Below are positions 26,404 to 36,467 of a stretch of 64,000 bases of DNA, in pieces. Source of the DNA: an uncultured Treponema sp. Lineage in GTDB: Bacteria > Spirochaetota > Spirochaetia > Treponematales > Treponemataceae. The DNA lies in the NCBI GenBank assembly GCA_945877425.1, contig CAMCRZ010000003.1, positions 62,001-126,000 of the forward strand, written 5' to 3'. Both the position numbers and the translations under genes were made by a program. The notes beneath the pieces were generated by a model. It was not told the origin of the DNA. It was given only the letters and a program-made list of their open reading frames with translations, and ran no database searches. Every line of letters begins with the position of its first letter. Position 1 is the stretch's first letter.

Positions 26404-26559
26404 ATGTTACGTACATATCAACCAAGTAAAGTAAAGCGCAATAGAAAATTTGGTTTCCGTGCCCGCATGGCCACAAAAGGTGGACGTAAAGTTCTTGCAA
26501 GAAGAAGAGCAAAGGGTCGTCATAAGCTTTCTGTAGCAGACGAAAAGAAGCCTTACTGA
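26404..26559 (+). CDS. rpmH: 50S ribosomal protein L34
   Basis: A 51-residue basic ribosomal protein, below the track cutoff. It reads [20 protein letters not shown] and ends in the family pattern of Arg/Lys repeats ([19 protein letters not shown]). GGAG lies 9 nt before the ATG. It sits directly before rnpA as in nearly all bacteria. Confidence 0.98.
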   Translation: MLRTYQPSKVKRNRKFGFRARMATKGGRKVLARRRAKGRHKLSVADEKKPY

Positions 26560-26575
26560 TTTTCTAGTTAAAGGG

Positions 26576-26938
26576 ATGGATACGGACTTGTTAAAAACAG
26601 GACGTTTTTCTAAAAAAGAGCATTTAAAGCGTCCTGCCGACATCCAGAAAATTTTTAAAAAAGGAAAGAGATTCAGTGTAAAAGGTGCAAAACTTTTTTA
26701 TTTACTGAATGATTGCCAATTTAACAGAATTGGTTTTCCTCTTCCTCGTGGTTATGGTAATGCTGTAGAAAGAAATACTTCTAAGCGTTATAGCCGTGAA
26801 ATTTATCGCTTATTCAAAACACACCTGAACACCGGATATGATATCCTTCTTTTAGTTTATCCCGGAAATGACTCGTTCCTCTCGCGGTGTGAACAATTTA
26901 AGACCTTATGCCAAAAAGCTGGATTATTAAAAGATTAA
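26576..26938 (+). CDS. rnpA: Ribonuclease P protein component
   Basis: Protein subunit of RNase P, which trims tRNA 5' ends together with the rnpB RNA. At 120 residues it has the N-terminal pattern [20 protein letters not shown] and the RNR-like motif in [16 protein letters not shown] near residues 63-78. The first 10 residues precede the family start but no better ribosome site is seen. It overlaps yidD by 31 nt. Confidence 0.93.
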   Translation: MDTDLLKTGRFSKKEHLKRPADIQKIFKKGKRFSVKGAKLFYLLNDCQFNRIGFPLPRGYGNAVERNTSKRYSREIYRLFKTHLNTGYDILLLVYPGNDSFLSRCEQFKTLCQKAGLLKD

Positions 26939-27213
26939 ACTGTTTAATTTCCAAATTTTTTATTCTGCTGATTAGGTTTTATCAAGTTTGTATCTCTCCA
27001 TTATTTCCTCCATGTTGTAGATTTGAACCTACGTGTTCAGTTTATGGAATGGAAGCTATTCAAAAATTTGGTCCTTTTAAAGGGCTTTTTCTTACAATAA
27101 AAAGAATTTTAAAGTGCAATCCTTTTGTTAAAGGTGGAATTGATAAGGTTCCTGAAGAATGGCACTTTAGAAATATAAAAAAAGGAAAAAATCTATGGAA
27201 AAAAATACAATAA
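26908..27213 (+). CDS. yidD: Membrane protein insertion efficiency factor YidD
   Basis: A 101-residue small membrane-associated protein that aids YidC-dependent insertion. The family signature [20 protein letters not shown] is clear, followed by [19 protein letters not shown]. It overlaps rnpA at its start and yidC by 19 nt at its end, so translation is probably coupled. Confidence 0.93.
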   Translation: MPKSWIIKRLNCLISKFFILLIRFYQVCISPLFPPCCRFEPTCSVYGMEAIQKFGPFKGLFLTIKRILKCNPFVKGGIDKVPEEWHFRNIKKGKNLWKKIQ

Positions 27214-29000
27214 TTGCTATTGTTCTCAGTACATTAGTAATATTTGTTTCAATGTTTATTCAGTACAATTATTACAGTCCTAAACAGCAGACAGCTGATG
27301 AAAATACAACTGAACAGACAATTTCAGAAACTGGCGAAAATCAGGCAGAAGAATCAGATGTTTTAGAAAATGATGTTTTAGCAGAAAATTCAGATGCTGA
27401 AAAAGAACCTGTTGTTGAAGAAAAAGAAGAAACTTACGTAATAAAAACTTCAAAAGCAGAAGTTACATTTTCAAATCGTGGCGGCGATATAGTAAGCTAC
27501 AAAATTTTCCAGACTAAATCAAATGGCGAAATTGAAACTATTGAAATGTCAGACAATATTTCTGATACAAACAGATCTTTTGGTGTTGCCTTTGGAAGTC
27601 AGGATCAGCCTATAAGAAACGAAATATTTTCAGTTATGACTAGCGAAACAAATCCAAATCTTAAGCCTTTGCAGATTGGTTTTGTTAAAGACATTAATTA
27701 TAACGGTTCAAAAGTTAAGCTTGCAAAACTTTATACTTTTAAAGATGACGAAGAAGTTTTTAATCTTGAAATCAGTGTAGAAAGTGAAAACGGACTTACA
27801 AGCGGTGATTACGGTTACACAATCTGTACTCCGCCACAAATCGGTCCTGAATATGATAAATCAAATCGTTATGAAATAAGACAGTATATTGCTTTTAACG
27901 GCTCAAAAGGCTTTAAGAAAACAATGGGCGACAAAACTTACGACAAAGAATGGGTTTGGGCTGGAGCTGCAGGAAAATATTTTACTGTTCTTGTTAAACC
28001 TGCTGATTCTACAAAAATGATTTCACAAGTTAAGACTTCAACTTCTAATGATAATTCACAAGTGTTTCTTTCAAGAAAAGCCTTTTCTGATAAATTGATA
28101 TCTGATTCTTACTACATTTATATTGGACCAAGAAGTGAAGCTGCTTTAAACAAATACAATTCTTCTGAAAAAAACAGCTGGAAACTTAACGATACAAAGT
28201 TCAACATTGCTTTGCAGACAAGCGGAATGTTCTCGTGGATAGAAATTGCTCTTCGCTGGGGACTTAAAATGCTTTACAAAGTTGTTAAAAACTATGGTGT
28301 AGCAATTATTATCCTTACGCTTATTCTTAAGCTTATACTCTTCCCTCTTAACAAAAAAACTGCAATGGGTTCAGTTAAGATGCAGGAACTTCAGCCTAAA
28401 ATGGCAGAACTTCAGGAAAAGTATAAAAATGATCAGCAGAAGCTTGGGCTTGAAATGCAGAAACTGTACAAGCAAATCGGCTACAATCCAATGTCAGGCT
28501 GTTTGCCTATGATTATACAGATGATTATTCTTTGGTCAGTTTACAGCGTTTTCAACAATACATTTGAATTCAGAAACGAAGGATTCATTGCCGGCTGGAT
28601 AGATGATTTAACTGTTGGAGATAAAATTTTCACTTGGGAAAGAAAAATTCCTTTAATTTCAGGATTTACATCTAACTGTTTAAGACTTTTGCCTTTCATT
28701 TACACTGGTTCACAGTTGTTAAGTGGCATTATTACTCAGTATGGCGGAAGTGCAGCTGGTCAGTCTAACGGTCAGATGAAGTTTATGATGTACGGACTTC
28801 CGATAATTTTCTTCTTTATGTTCTATAACGTTCCAAGCGGACTTTTGCTTTACTGGACAACAAGCAATATTCTCCAGATTGGTCAGCAAATTCTTATAAA
28901 CAATATGATGAAGAAAAAGAAACTTGAGATTTCTAAAAATCAGCCTAAAATAAATCAAAATGAACTGAAATTTAAAGGCGGAAAAAAGAAAACCCGTTAG
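27195..29000 (+). CDS. yidC: Membrane protein insertase YidC
   Basis: Inserts and folds inner-membrane proteins. The 601-residue, Gram-negative-type YidC has an N-terminal membrane anchor ([20 protein letters not shown]), an acidic linker rich in Glu, a periplasmic beta domain (about 80-340) and the conserved C-terminal Oxa1 core from about residue 350 ([20 protein letters not shown]). The positively charged tail ends [10 protein letters not shown]. The overlap with yidD and the close jag gene match the standard cluster. Confidence 0.96.
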   Translation: MEKNTIIAIVLSTLVIFVSMFIQYNYYSPKQQTADENTTEQTISETGENQAEESDVLENDVLAENSDAEKEPVVEEKEETYVIKTSKAEVTFSNRGGDIVSYKIFQTKSNGEIETIEMSDNISDTNRSFGVAFGSQDQPIRNEIFSVMTSETNPNLKPLQIGFVKDINYNGSKVKLAKLYTFKDDEEVFNLEISVESENGLTSGDYGYTICTPPQIGPEYDKSNRYEIRQYIAFNGSKGFKKTMGDKTYDKEWVWAGAAGKYFTVLVKPADSTKMISQVKTSTSNDNSQVFLSRKAFSDKLISDSYYIYIGPRSEAALNKYNSSEKNSWKLNDTKFNIALQTSGMFSWIEIALRWGLKMLYKVVKNYGVAIIILTLILKLILFPLNKKTAMGSVKMQELQPKMAELQEKYKNDQQKLGLEMQKLYKQIGYNPMSGCLPMIIQMIILWSVYSVFNNTFEFRNEGFIAGWIDDLTVGDKIFTWERKIPLISGFTSNCLRLLPFIYTGSQLLSGIITQYGGSAAGQSNGQMKFMMYGLPIIFFFMFYNVPSGLLLYWTTSNILQIGQQILINNMMKKKKLEISKNQPKINQNELKFKGGKKKTR

Positions 29001-29035
29001 TTTAGAGTTGATTTAGAAAAATAAGGAGAAAATAT

Positions 29036-29752
29036 ATGGTTTACGAGTTTGAAGGAAAAACTGAAAAAGACGCTATTGAAAAAGCAGCACAGGAACTTGG
29101 TCTTGAAAAAGATCAGTTTGATGTAGAAATTCTTGAATCTCAGAAGAAGAGTTTGTTTAAAAACGGTTATGTTAAAATCCGTGTTCATACAGTAGACACA
29201 CAGAATCATGTTCAGCCTGATTTTGAAGGAAAAATTCCAAATGCTACAGTTAGAGCTGCAAATCCTTCAATAGTTTCAAATCCTCTTCCAAAAGATGAAT
29301 TTGAACAGAAGCTTATTGATTTTGTTACAGAGATGATTCAGAAAATGGGATACAATGTAGCAGTTGAAGTTATGTTCCGTGAAGATAAAAAAATCGGCAT
29401 TAAGCTTACTTCAGAAAGTTCTTCTATTTTGATTGGACGCAAAGGTAAAAACCTTGATGCATTGCAGCTTCTTACAAATGTTTACGCCGGTCATCTTGGA
29501 AGAGAAGATGTGCGCATTATTCTTGACACTGAAAATTATAGAATCCGCCGTGAAGAAAGTTTAGTTCGTCTTGCTTACAACACAGCAGATAAAGTAAGGC
29601 AGAACAAAACATCGTTCTTGCTTGAACCAATGAATCCTTTTGAAAGAAGGCTTATTCATACAACATTAAATGATATTCCTGATATTGAAACTAAATCAGA
29701 AGGTGATGGTTTATATAAGCAGGTGCGTGTTATTTATAAAGGCGTACGCTGA
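29036..29752 (+). CDS. jag: RNA-binding protein Jag/KhpB (Jag-N, KH, R3H)
   Basis: A 238-residue cytoplasmic RNA-binding protein. The Jag-N domain spans residues 1-50 (MVYEFEGKTEKDAIEKAAQE), the KH domain has SSSILIGRKGKNLDALQLL, and the R3H domain ends the protein (MNPFERRLIHTTLNDI). In other bacteria KhpB/EloR regulates cell elongation and small RNAs. A GGAG site is about 8 nt before the ATG. Last member of the conserved dnaN-jag run. Confidence 0.94.
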   Translation: MVYEFEGKTEKDAIEKAAQELGLEKDQFDVEILESQKKSLFKNGYVKIRVHTVDTQNHVQPDFEGKIPNATVRAANPSIVSNPLPKDEFEQKLIDFVTEMIQKMGYNVAVEVMFREDKKIGIKLTSESSSILIGRKGKNLDALQLLTNVYAGHLGREDVRIILDTENYRIRREESLVRLAYNTADKVRQNKTSFLLEPMNPFERRLIHTTLNDIPDIETKSEGDGLYKQVRVIYKGVR

Positions 29753-29790
29753 TTTTAAATGGTGCTTTTGATTTAACTGAGGAGGAAAAA

Positions 29791-30579
29791 GTGTCACATT
29801 CATTTAGAAAAGGATTTATTAAAATGTTTTTAGGTTTTACTGTTCTTTTTAGTGGATTTGCTTTTTCTCCTTTGGACGTTACGACTGAATCAAACTATGA
29901 AAAGTTAAAGTCTTCCGGAAGTTTGCAGTCTCAGCAATTTGATTGTTCTGATGTAAAACTTTCCCTGTTGCCGAAATCACCTTTTGCACAAGGATTCAAA
30001 TATATTTGGCCTTCAAAAAATAAAAATCCGGCTCTTATTGGTGAAAATCTTTATCTTATTCCAAAGTCTAAACTTAATTCTGATACATCAAAAGTAACAA
30101 TCGAAAAAGCGTCTCAAATTATTCGTTCAATAAGTAAAATGCAGGGAATGCAGTATTATTCTAACGGGGAAAAAAGATGGACTACTTTGTATAAAGATGC
30201 GTATTGCATAAAAGGCCCGAAAGATAAAACTAGAGTTTCTGATAATACTTTAGGAAATGCAAACGGACAAGTTCAGTATTGTCTTTTAAACGATAATTCT
30301 TTGGGAAAGACAAATTATAAACTTAGTTACAGGCAGTCAGACGAAGAAGTTTCAGTGGAATTTGAAAACGTTACTTCTGTAAGCATTGGTCCTATAACAG
30401 GAGTTTCAGCCGGAAATTTGCGTATTGGTCTTGATGTAATTGATTGTGGTGATGATTTTTTAGTTTATACAGTTGTAATTGCAAAATATCCGTCAATAGG
30501 ACTTATAGAAAATAAGTTGAAAAATTCTTTTAGTGCCAGATTAAGTGCAATTTATAATTGGTTTATAAATCAGTTTTAA
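29791..30579 (+). CDS. Secreted hypothetical protein, possibly a spirochaete-specific family
   Basis: A 262-residue protein with a signal-peptide-like N-terminus (FIKMFLGFTVLFSGFAFSPL). The start is GTG with AGGAGG 6 nt upstream; there is no better ATG. The mature part contains SLLPKSPFAQGFKYIWPSK and GENLYLIPKSKLN, then a beta-rich region. I do not recognise a function; it resembles hypothetical proteins of treponemes, perhaps DUF6675, but this is not certain. It sits between jag and the PPIase gene. Confidence 0.65.
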   Translation: MSHSFRKGFIKMFLGFTVLFSGFAFSPLDVTTESNYEKLKSSGSLQSQQFDCSDVKLSLLPKSPFAQGFKYIWPSKNKNPALIGENLYLIPKSKLNSDTSKVTIEKASQIIRSISKMQGMQYYSNGEKRWTTLYKDAYCIKGPKDKTRVSDNTLGNANGQVQYCLLNDNSLGKTNYKLSYRQSDEEVSVEFENVTSVSIGPITGVSAGNLRIGLDVIDCGDDFLVYTVVIAKYPSIGLIENKLKNSFSARLSAIYNWFINQF

Positions 30580-30606
30580 TATAAATAATTATAATTGGAG
30601 TAAAAA

Positions 30607-31659
30607 ATGAAAAAATCTTTGCTTGCACTTCTTTTTGGATGTGCATTACTTTCAACAGGAGGATGTAAACCTATGGAAAAAACTAATGTAAAAGCTCTTC
30701 AGGGAAAAGAAGGACTTTTTGCTGTTATTAACACTACAAGAGGCGATATTGTACTTGAACTTTATTACAAGCAGACACCTCTTACAGTAACAAATTTTGT
30801 TGGTCTTGCAGAAGGTACACTTGATGCTGCAAACGGTAAGCCTTTTTACGACGGACTTAAGTTTCATCGTGTAATTGCTGATTTTATGATTCAAGGCGGC
30901 GATCCAAAAGGCAACGGAACAGGTGGTCCTGGTTATAAATTTCCTGATGAAATTGTTGATACTTTGAAATTTGATAATCCAGGCGTACTTGCAATGGCAA
31001 ATGCTGGTCCTGGAACTAATGGAAGTCAGTTTTTTATTACTCATGTTAATACAGACTGGTTAAACGGCAAGCACACAATTTTCGGTCATGTTGTTGATAC
31101 AGAAAGTCAAGGCGTTGTAAATGCAGTTCAGCAGAACGATGTAATTAATTCAATTAAGATTTACCGTCTTGGTTCAGAAGCTGAAAAGTTTACAGCTAAA
31201 CAGGAAGATTTTGATAAGCTTAATGCTGAATGTACAGAAAAAATCAAAGCTGCAAAACAGAAAATTCTTAAGGATAAAATTGCAGAAGTAGAAAAGAAAT
31301 ATCCTGATTTTAAGAAAGATGAAAACGGCATTTACTTCAAAATTACAAAAGAAGGTTCTGGAAATAAAGTTGGCTCTAGAAAAAATGTTACTACAGAATA
31401 CAAAGGATATCTTGTAGACGGTCAGGTTTTTGACGGTTCTTCTAAAATGGTTAAAGGCGGACATGAAGCTCTTTCTTTTACAACAGGTGCTGGACAAATG
31501 ATTCCTGGATTTGATCTTATGGTTCAGGATATGAAAGTTGGTGAACAAAGATCATTTATGCTTCCACCTGATTTAGCTTATGGAGAAAATGGTTATCCTG
31601 GAGTAATTCCTGGAAATTCTTACATTGGATTTGATGTTCAGGTTGTTTCTGCCAGATAA
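30607..31659 (+). CDS. Lipoprotein peptidyl-prolyl isomerase with cyclophilin and FKBP domains
   Basis: A 350-residue dual-family immunophilin, exported and probably lipidated at the Cys of STGGC (residue 20). Residues about 37-190 are a cyclophilin ([29 protein letters not shown]). A charged helix (about 198-235) leads to an FKBP domain ([41 protein letters not shown]). It should catalyse proline isomerisation on exported proteins in the periplasm. Cyclophilin-FKBP fusions are known in a few bacteria and protists. A terminator follows the gene. Confidence 0.92.
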   Translation: MKKSLLALLFGCALLSTGGCKPMEKTNVKALQGKEGLFAVINTTRGDIVLELYYKQTPLTVTNFVGLAEGTLDAANGKPFYDGLKFHRVIADFMIQGGDPKGNGTGGPGYKFPDEIVDTLKFDNPGVLAMANAGPGTNGSQFFITHVNTDWLNGKHTIFGHVVDTESQGVVNAVQQNDVINSIKIYRLGSEAEKFTAKQEDFDKLNAECTEKIKAAKQKILKDKIAEVEKKYPDFKKDENGIYFKITKEGSGNKVGSRKNVTTEYKGYLVDGQVFDGSSKMVKGGHEALSFTTGAGQMIPGFDLMVQDMKVGEQRSFMLPPDLAYGENGYPGVIPGNSYIGFDVQVVSAR

Positions 31660-31692
31660 TCTATTTCAAGCAGATAAATTCAATTAACAAAT

Positions 31693-31738
31693 AAAGTGTA
31701 CTCTATGAATCTAAAAAATTCTGGAGCTACACTTTTTT
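31693..31738 (+). terminator. Intrinsic terminator after the PPIase gene
   Basis: AAAGTGTA (31693-31700) pairs with TACACTTT (31728-31735), with an inner CTC/GAG extension, and is followed by T residues. Confidence 0.75.
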
Positions 31739-31756
31739 ATTTTAGTTTCACTTATT

Positions 31757-34141
31757 ATGTTTAAGTTTCCGCAAGAAATTGAAGATTTACCGATTTACTC
31801 TTCTCTAAACTCAATTTGCGAAAAAATATTGCACTCACCTTCACGCTTTTTAATTCTAACAGCTGAAACTGGTGCCGGAAAATCAACTGCATTACCGATT
31901 GCCTTGCTGAATAATTTTAGCGGTAACATTGTTATGGTTGAGCCAAGACGCATTGCAGCAGTTAATATTGCCGAAAGAGTTTCGTATCTTATTGGTGAAA
32001 AAACAGGTGAAACTTGCGGTTATGCAATACATTTGGAAAATAAAACTTCTGAAAAAACACGCTTTACTGCAGTAACTGATGCTGTTCTTACAAAAAAACT
32101 TCAGGCAAATCCTTTACTTGATGATATAAATGTTATTGTCATAGATGAATTTCACGAAAGATCAGCTTATAATGATTTAAATATGGCTTTTCTGATGGAA
32201 ACAATGTCTTTAAGGGAAGATTTGTTTGTTGTTATTATGTCTGCAACTATAAACACAATTAAGCTGAAATCTTATCTTGAAAAAACTATGGGCACAGATT
32301 CTGTACCTGTTATCAGCATTTCTGGCAAACTGTATCCCGTAAAAATAGATTATAATGGTTACAGTTCAATAAAATCTGTTGTATTAAATGAAATAAACTG
32401 TTTAAATAACGGAAGCGTGTTGATATTTTTGCCTGGAATCAGTGAAATCAGGAAACTTAAGAATGAACTTTCACAGGATACAGATTGTGACATACTTGTT
32501 CTTCATAGTTCTGTACCCATTGAAGAGCAAAAGCAAATTCTTAGCAAATCTAAAACCAAGCGGATAATTTTAAGCAGTGCAATTGCAGAAACTTCCCTTA
32601 CTGTTCCAGACGTTAAAGTTGTAATCGACAGCGGTGAAAGCAGATATAATTTGTTTAATTCAAATTTAGGAATGAACACGCTTATTACACGCAGAATTTC
32701 AGAATTTAATGCAAAACAGCGGACTGGTCGTGCCGGAAGAACTTCTTCGGGAAAATGCATCCGCTTATGGAATGAAAATGAGCTGCTTCTTGAAGAAATT
32801 CCGCCTGAAATTTTACGTGCAGACTTAACTGATATAGTTTTAGAATGTGCTGAATGGGGAAATCTTGAGCTGGACAAAATCAATTTCCTTGATAAACCGA
32901 ATATTTCTAACTGGAAAAATGCAGTATTGCTTTTGGAAGAGTTAAACTGCCTTAAAAACAATAAGATAACAAATCTTGGTCAGCTTTGTCTTGAATTAGG
33001 ATTAGGCGTAAGGCTTGGTTGTGTTGTTTTAAGCGGTTTATCCACAGGTAATATTGAGTTATCCACAGGTTGTGCATTAAATTTTATACACAACAGCGGC
33101 TCTTCTTTGAACAGTACGGAAAAATGGGCTTCTAAAGTGAATTTAAGGGTACAGAAAATTGCTAAAAGGGCACAGAATTTACAGCTTTTTCCTGCAGAAT
33201 TCACACACTTTTCCACAGGTTGTGCACTTCTTTGTGGATTTCCTGACCGATTTGCACAGAGAGTTTCTGAAAATAAAAATGAATATCAGTTTCCGTCTGG
33301 AAGAATTGCTCAAATTGCAAAAGAATTAAGCTCTTATCCTTTATACATAGTTTGCCCCAACGTTTTAAGCGGTGAACGGATTGGTAAAATATTTGAATAT
33401 GAAGTTTTGACTGCAGAAGAAGCAGCTGAGTTTCTAAAAAATAAGGCCGAAACTTATGTAAAAGTCTTTTTTCTGGAACATTCTGATAAAAGTTCAATTC
33501 AAAAAGTTGAATATAAAGCTTACGGAAAAATTATACTTAGCCAGAAAAAACTGAAATGTTCTTATGCTGATTATATAAAGGCTGTTTGTTCTGCTGTATC
33601 TGAAAAAGGCTTAAACTTTCTGCCTTTATCTAAAAAAAGTGAAAATTTTCTGTTAAGGGTACAGTTTTACATTGAAAATATGGGTACAGATTTAGAAGAT
33701 CTTTCCGATAAGTTCAAAAATCTTGCCCAAAATGCAGAAGAATGGTTAATCCCTTTTTTGCCGGAAGGAAATCATTTGAACGAAGAAAGTGTTTTTCAAG
33801 GATTGTTCTGGTATTTAGATGGCGAAAATGTTATAAAAAAAGTTCCTGCTGAAATTGTTCTGGAAAACGGGAAAAAGCGTAAACTTATTTACGAAAAAGT
33901 AAACGGAACAATAACACCTGTTTTGGAAATAATTATTCAGCATATTTTCGGCTGCTTTACTACTCCAGAAGTTTGCGGAAAAAAGGTGCTGTTAAAACTG
34001 CTTTCTCCAGCAAGGTGTCCTCTTCAAATTACAGATGATTTAGAAAGTTTTTGGAAAACTACCTGGAATGATATTTGTAAAGAAATGAAAGGCCGCTATC
34101 CAAAACATAACTGGAATTATAAAATAGTTACAGATGAATAA
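31757..34141 (+). CDS. hrpB: ATP-dependent helicase HrpB
   Basis: A 794-residue DEAH-box family helicase of the HrpB branch. Walker A is ETGAGKSTALP near residue 38, motif II is DEFHERS near 131, motif III SAT, and motif VI QRTGRAGRTSSGKC. The C-terminal third has the helicase-associated and HrpB-specific domains (CPLQITDDLESFWKTTW near the end). Cellular role is poorly known; it is thought to act on RNA. Two perfect and one near-perfect DnaA box lie inside the coding sequence, where repeated LSTG is encoded. Confidence 0.93.
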   Translation: MFKFPQEIEDLPIYSSLNSICEKILHSPSRFLILTAETGAGKSTALPIALLNNFSGNIVMVEPRRIAAVNIAERVSYLIGEKTGETCGYAIHLENKTSEKTRFTAVTDAVLTKKLQANPLLDDINVIVIDEFHERSAYNDLNMAFLMETMSLREDLFVVIMSATINTIKLKSYLEKTMGTDSVPVISISGKLYPVKIDYNGYSSIKSVVLNEINCLNNGSVLIFLPGISEIRKLKNELSQDTDCDILVLHSSVPIEEQKQILSKSKTKRIILSSAIAETSLTVPDVKVVIDSGESRYNLFNSNLGMNTLITRRISEFNAKQRTGRAGRTSSGKCIRLWNENELLLEEIPPEILRADLTDIVLECAEWGNLELDKINFLDKPNISNWKNAVLLLEELNCLKNNKITNLGQLCLELGLGVRLGCVVLSGLSTGNIELSTGCALNFIHNSGSSLNSTEKWASKVNLRVQKIAKRAQNLQLFPAEFTHFSTGCALLCGFPDRFAQRVSENKNEYQFPSGRIAQIAKELSSYPLYIVCPNVLSGERIGKIFEYEVLTAEEAAEFLKNKAETYVKVFFLEHSDKSSIQKVEYKAYGKIILSQKKLKCSYADYIKAVCSAVSEKGLNFLPLSKKSENFLLRVQFYIENMGTDLEDLSDKFKNLAQNAEEWLIPFLPEGNHLNEESVFQGLFWYLDGENVIKKVPAEIVLENGKKRKLIYEKVNGTITPVLEIIIQHIFGCFTTPEVCGKKVLLKLLSPARCPLQITDDLESFWKTTWNDICKEMKGRYPKHNWNYKIVTDE
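33038..33217. other. DnaA-box group inside hrpB
   Basis: TTATCCACA at 33038-33046 and 33059-33067 and TTTTCCACA at 33209-33217, all in the same orientation and each followed by GGT. They encode STG repeats, so protein constraint may explain part of this. Confidence 0.5.
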
Positions 34142-34156
34142 AAAGAGGTACAGATT

Positions 34157-34693
34157 ATGGGTACAGATGCTTTAAATATGAAAATCAGGAATGCTGTAAT
34201 TGAAGATATTGATGAAATTATGAGACTTGAGCAGGAAGCCTTTATTGAAGAAATTCAGGAAGAAAGAAAAGTATTTCTTGAACGAATAAAGGTTTTTCCG
34301 GAAGGCTTTTTTATTTTAGAAGATGAAACCGGCAATATAAGTGGATATTTTTCTTCAGAACTGTGGAATTCTTATCCAGAATCCGAAGAAAGTTTTAAAC
34401 TTGGACATTCTGCATCCAGCAGTCATAAAAAAACGGGTACAGTTTTATACATTAGTTCTATTGCACTGGGAAATTCTTTAAGAGGCAAAGGAATGGGCAC
34501 AGTTTTCTTTGAAAAGTGTGTAGAAAAAATAAAAGAAACAAATAATCAGCTTAAGGGTACAGTTTTAATTGTTAATGAAAAATGGGAAAAGGCACGTCAT
34601 ATTTACAAAAAGTTCGGTTATTCTGAATATAAAACTCTGGAAATGTTTTTTCCTGATGGAAACGGAATTTTAATGAAAAAAATGTTTGAATAA
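34157..34693 (+). CDS. GNAT family N-acetyltransferase
   Basis: A 178-residue acetyltransferase. The fold starts MKIRNAVIEDIDEIMRLEQEAF and the acetyl-CoA loop is SIALGNSLRGKGMGTVFFEK, close to the Q/RxxGxG/A motif; a late YKKFGYSEY is typical. Substrate unknown; the RimI or polyamine acetyltransferase groups are possible. The track start at 34157 is supported by AGAGG 10 nt upstream, although the family homology begins at residue 8. It follows hrpB by 15 nt. Confidence 0.82.
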   Translation: MGTDALNMKIRNAVIEDIDEIMRLEQEAFIEEIQEERKVFLERIKVFPEGFFILEDETGNISGYFSSELWNSYPESEESFKLGHSASSSHKKTGTVLYISSIALGNSLRGKGMGTVFFEKCVEKIKETNNQLKGTVLIVNEKWEKARHIYKKFGYSEYKTLEMFFPDGNGILMKKMFE

Positions 34694-34738
34694 TATAGTT
34701 TTGTTTTATTAAAATGGTATAATTGGCTGGGTAATAAG

Positions 34739-35509
34739 ATGACAAAAAAACAATTTGAAGCATTTGAAAAGTTTCGGTCTGAATATAAAAAACTGTGCAT
34801 GCAGTGGAATGTTTGCAAAGAAGAATTGCAGGTTTTACAGAAAAAAGCTGCTGAAAAAGACACTCCGGAATATTCTCTGGAAAATGCAGTAGTTTACAAT
34901 GTTGATTACGATAAAATCACTGAAAAAGACGAAATTCATCTTATTGTTATAGGCGATAATCCTGGCAAAGAAGAACAGTTTAATAAAAATCAGAGGTTTC
35001 TTGTTGGTCAAAGTGGACGAATAGCAGAAGGATTTTTTGCACGAAATCCAGAGTTAAAGACTGATTTTAGGAAAAACGTTATTATAATGAATAAAACGCC
35101 TGTTCATACAGCTAAAACTGCACATTTGAAATATCTTTTAAAAAATGGATCTAAAGAAATTCAAGACTTAATAAAAGAAAGTCAGATTAAAATGGCTGTA
35201 ATGGCAGCAGAGTTTCATCAGGTTTTAGTGGAAAATGCAGACGAAAACGCAATGCTTCCGGAATTATGGCTGGTTGGTTATAGTGAACTTAAAAAGAAAG
35301 GAATATTTGAACTTTACAGAGAAGAGTTTAAAAATGCATATAAAGATAAAACTAACGAATGGTCGTATGTTTTTGTATACCAGCATTTTTCTATGAACAG
35401 GTTTATTGCAGATTTAAATAGTTATAGAGCAGAAAATCAATCTGAAAGCCTTAAATCTGCACTGAAAAAAATAGGATTAAAGCATAAAAAAGAAATATTT
35501 GAACAATAA
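34739..35509 (+). CDS. Uracil-DNA glycosylase superfamily protein
   Basis: A 256-residue protein with the UDG-superfamily pattern IVIGDNPGKEEQFNKNQRFL followed by VGQSGRIAEGFF, resembling the GxxPGxxE and FVGxxG motifs of families 4-6. An N-terminal helical stretch of about 50 residues is extra. A late YQHFSMNRF segment may hold the second catalytic region, but the usual HPS(x) motif is not clear, so activity on uracil cannot be asserted. A TATAAT box lies 15 nt before the start. Confidence 0.7.
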   Translation: MTKKQFEAFEKFRSEYKKLCMQWNVCKEELQVLQKKAAEKDTPEYSLENAVVYNVDYDKITEKDEIHLIVIGDNPGKEEQFNKNQRFLVGQSGRIAEGFFARNPELKTDFRKNVIIMNKTPVHTAKTAHLKYLLKNGSKEIQDLIKESQIKMAVMAAEFHQVLVENADENAMLPELWLVGYSELKKKGIFELYREEFKNAYKDKTNEWSYVFVYQHFSMNRFIADLNSYRAENQSESLKSALKKIGLKHKKEIFEQ

Positions 35510-35515
35510 ATTATG

Positions 35516-35541
35516 ACTAGCGCTCGGTCGTTAGTTAGTGT
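35516..35541. promoter_or_regulatory. Imperfect palindrome upstream of arginase
   Basis: ACTAGCG-CTCGGT-CGTTAGT has 6 of 7 paired positions. It lies between the glycosylase-like gene and the preferred arginase start, overlapping no coding sequence if that start is right. Possible operator, related in sequence to the palindrome upstream of the first MATE gene. Confidence 0.35.
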
Positions 35542-35551
35542 GAGGTGTTTT

Positions 35552-36463
35552 ATGAATGTTAGAGTTTTTGAAGTACCGCTTGATTATGGTGGAAGACGTC
35601 ATGGAAGTGATATGGGACCTTCTGCAATTCGTCTTGCTGGCTTGAGGAATAAAATAGAAAGTCTTGGCCATAACGTTTCTGCCTGTTCAAATTCATTTCA
35701 TATTTTGCCTCAGGAATATGTAGAGTCAGGTGATAATCCTAAAGCAAAGTATTTACAACCGATTGTTAGTTCTTGTACAGAACTGGCTTCAGAAGTAGAA
35801 AAATCAATCAATGCAGGAGAATTTCCTTTAGTTTTAGGTGGTGACCATTCGATAGTTTTAGGAACGATTGCCGGTTTAAGTGCAAATTATAAGAAAACTA
35901 ACGAACGTTTGGGTGTTTTATACGTTGATGCTCATGGCGATTTTAATACAGCTGAAACTTCTCCAACAGGAAATATTCATGGAGAATGTCTTGCTGCAAG
36001 TGCCGGCTTTGGTTTAGATGAACTTGTAAACCTTTACTTTGACGGACAGAAAGTTGATCCTAAAAACATTTGCTATTTTGGTGTACGTGATTTAGATGCT
36101 GGCGAAAGAGAACTGATGCATAAAGCAGGTGTTACAGTGTTTACAGTTAGCGACATTGACAGGCTTGGTTTGGCAGACGTTGTAAAGAAAGTTAAGCTGT
36201 TCTTTAAAACCCATTGCGATGTTGTTCACATAAGCTTTGATATGGACAGTTTGGATCCAAGTGTTGCTCCGGGAACAGGTGTTCCAGTGCCGGGCGGATT
36301 AACTTACAGAGAAGCACTTCTCTTAATGGAAGAAATGAATAATCTTGGAATAGTAAAGTCCATGGAAGTTGTTGAAGTAAATCCAATTCTTGACATTAGA
36401 AATGCAACTGCAACAATGGCTGTAAACTTAATAGGAAGAATTCTGGGAGAAAAGATTTTCTAA
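35552..36463 (+). CDS. Arginase (ureohydrolase family)
   Basis: Manganese enzyme that splits L-arginine into ornithine and urea. With the start at ATG 35552 (GAGGT upstream) the protein has 303 residues; the track start at 35513 adds 13 residues without homology. Metal ligands are visible: GGDHSIVLG near residue 97, DAHGDFNT near 126 and SFDMDSLDPS near 230. PTGNIHGE and PGTGVPVPGGLTYREA support arginase over agmatinase or formiminoglutamase, but this is by eye. Ornithine is also a treponemal peptidoglycan component, a possible use for the product. Confidence 0.87.
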   Translation: MNVRVFEVPLDYGGRRHGSDMGPSAIRLAGLRNKIESLGHNVSACSNSFHILPQEYVESGDNPKAKYLQPIVSSCTELASEVEKSINAGEFPLVLGGDHSIVLGTIAGLSANYKKTNERLGVLYVDAHGDFNTAETSPTGNIHGECLAASAGFGLDELVNLYFDGQKVDPKNICYFGVRDLDAGERELMHKAGVTVFTVSDIDRLGLADVVKKVKLFFKTHCDVVHISFDMDSLDPSVAPGTGVPVPGGLTYREALLLMEEMNNLGIVKSMEVVEVNPILDIRNATATMAVNLIGRILGEKIF

Positions 36464-36467
36464 AAGT

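Noticed and set aside
35513-35551. Upstream start for arginase
   Set aside because: The 13 added residues have no family likeness and no ribosome site; ATG 35552 has GAGGT upstream.
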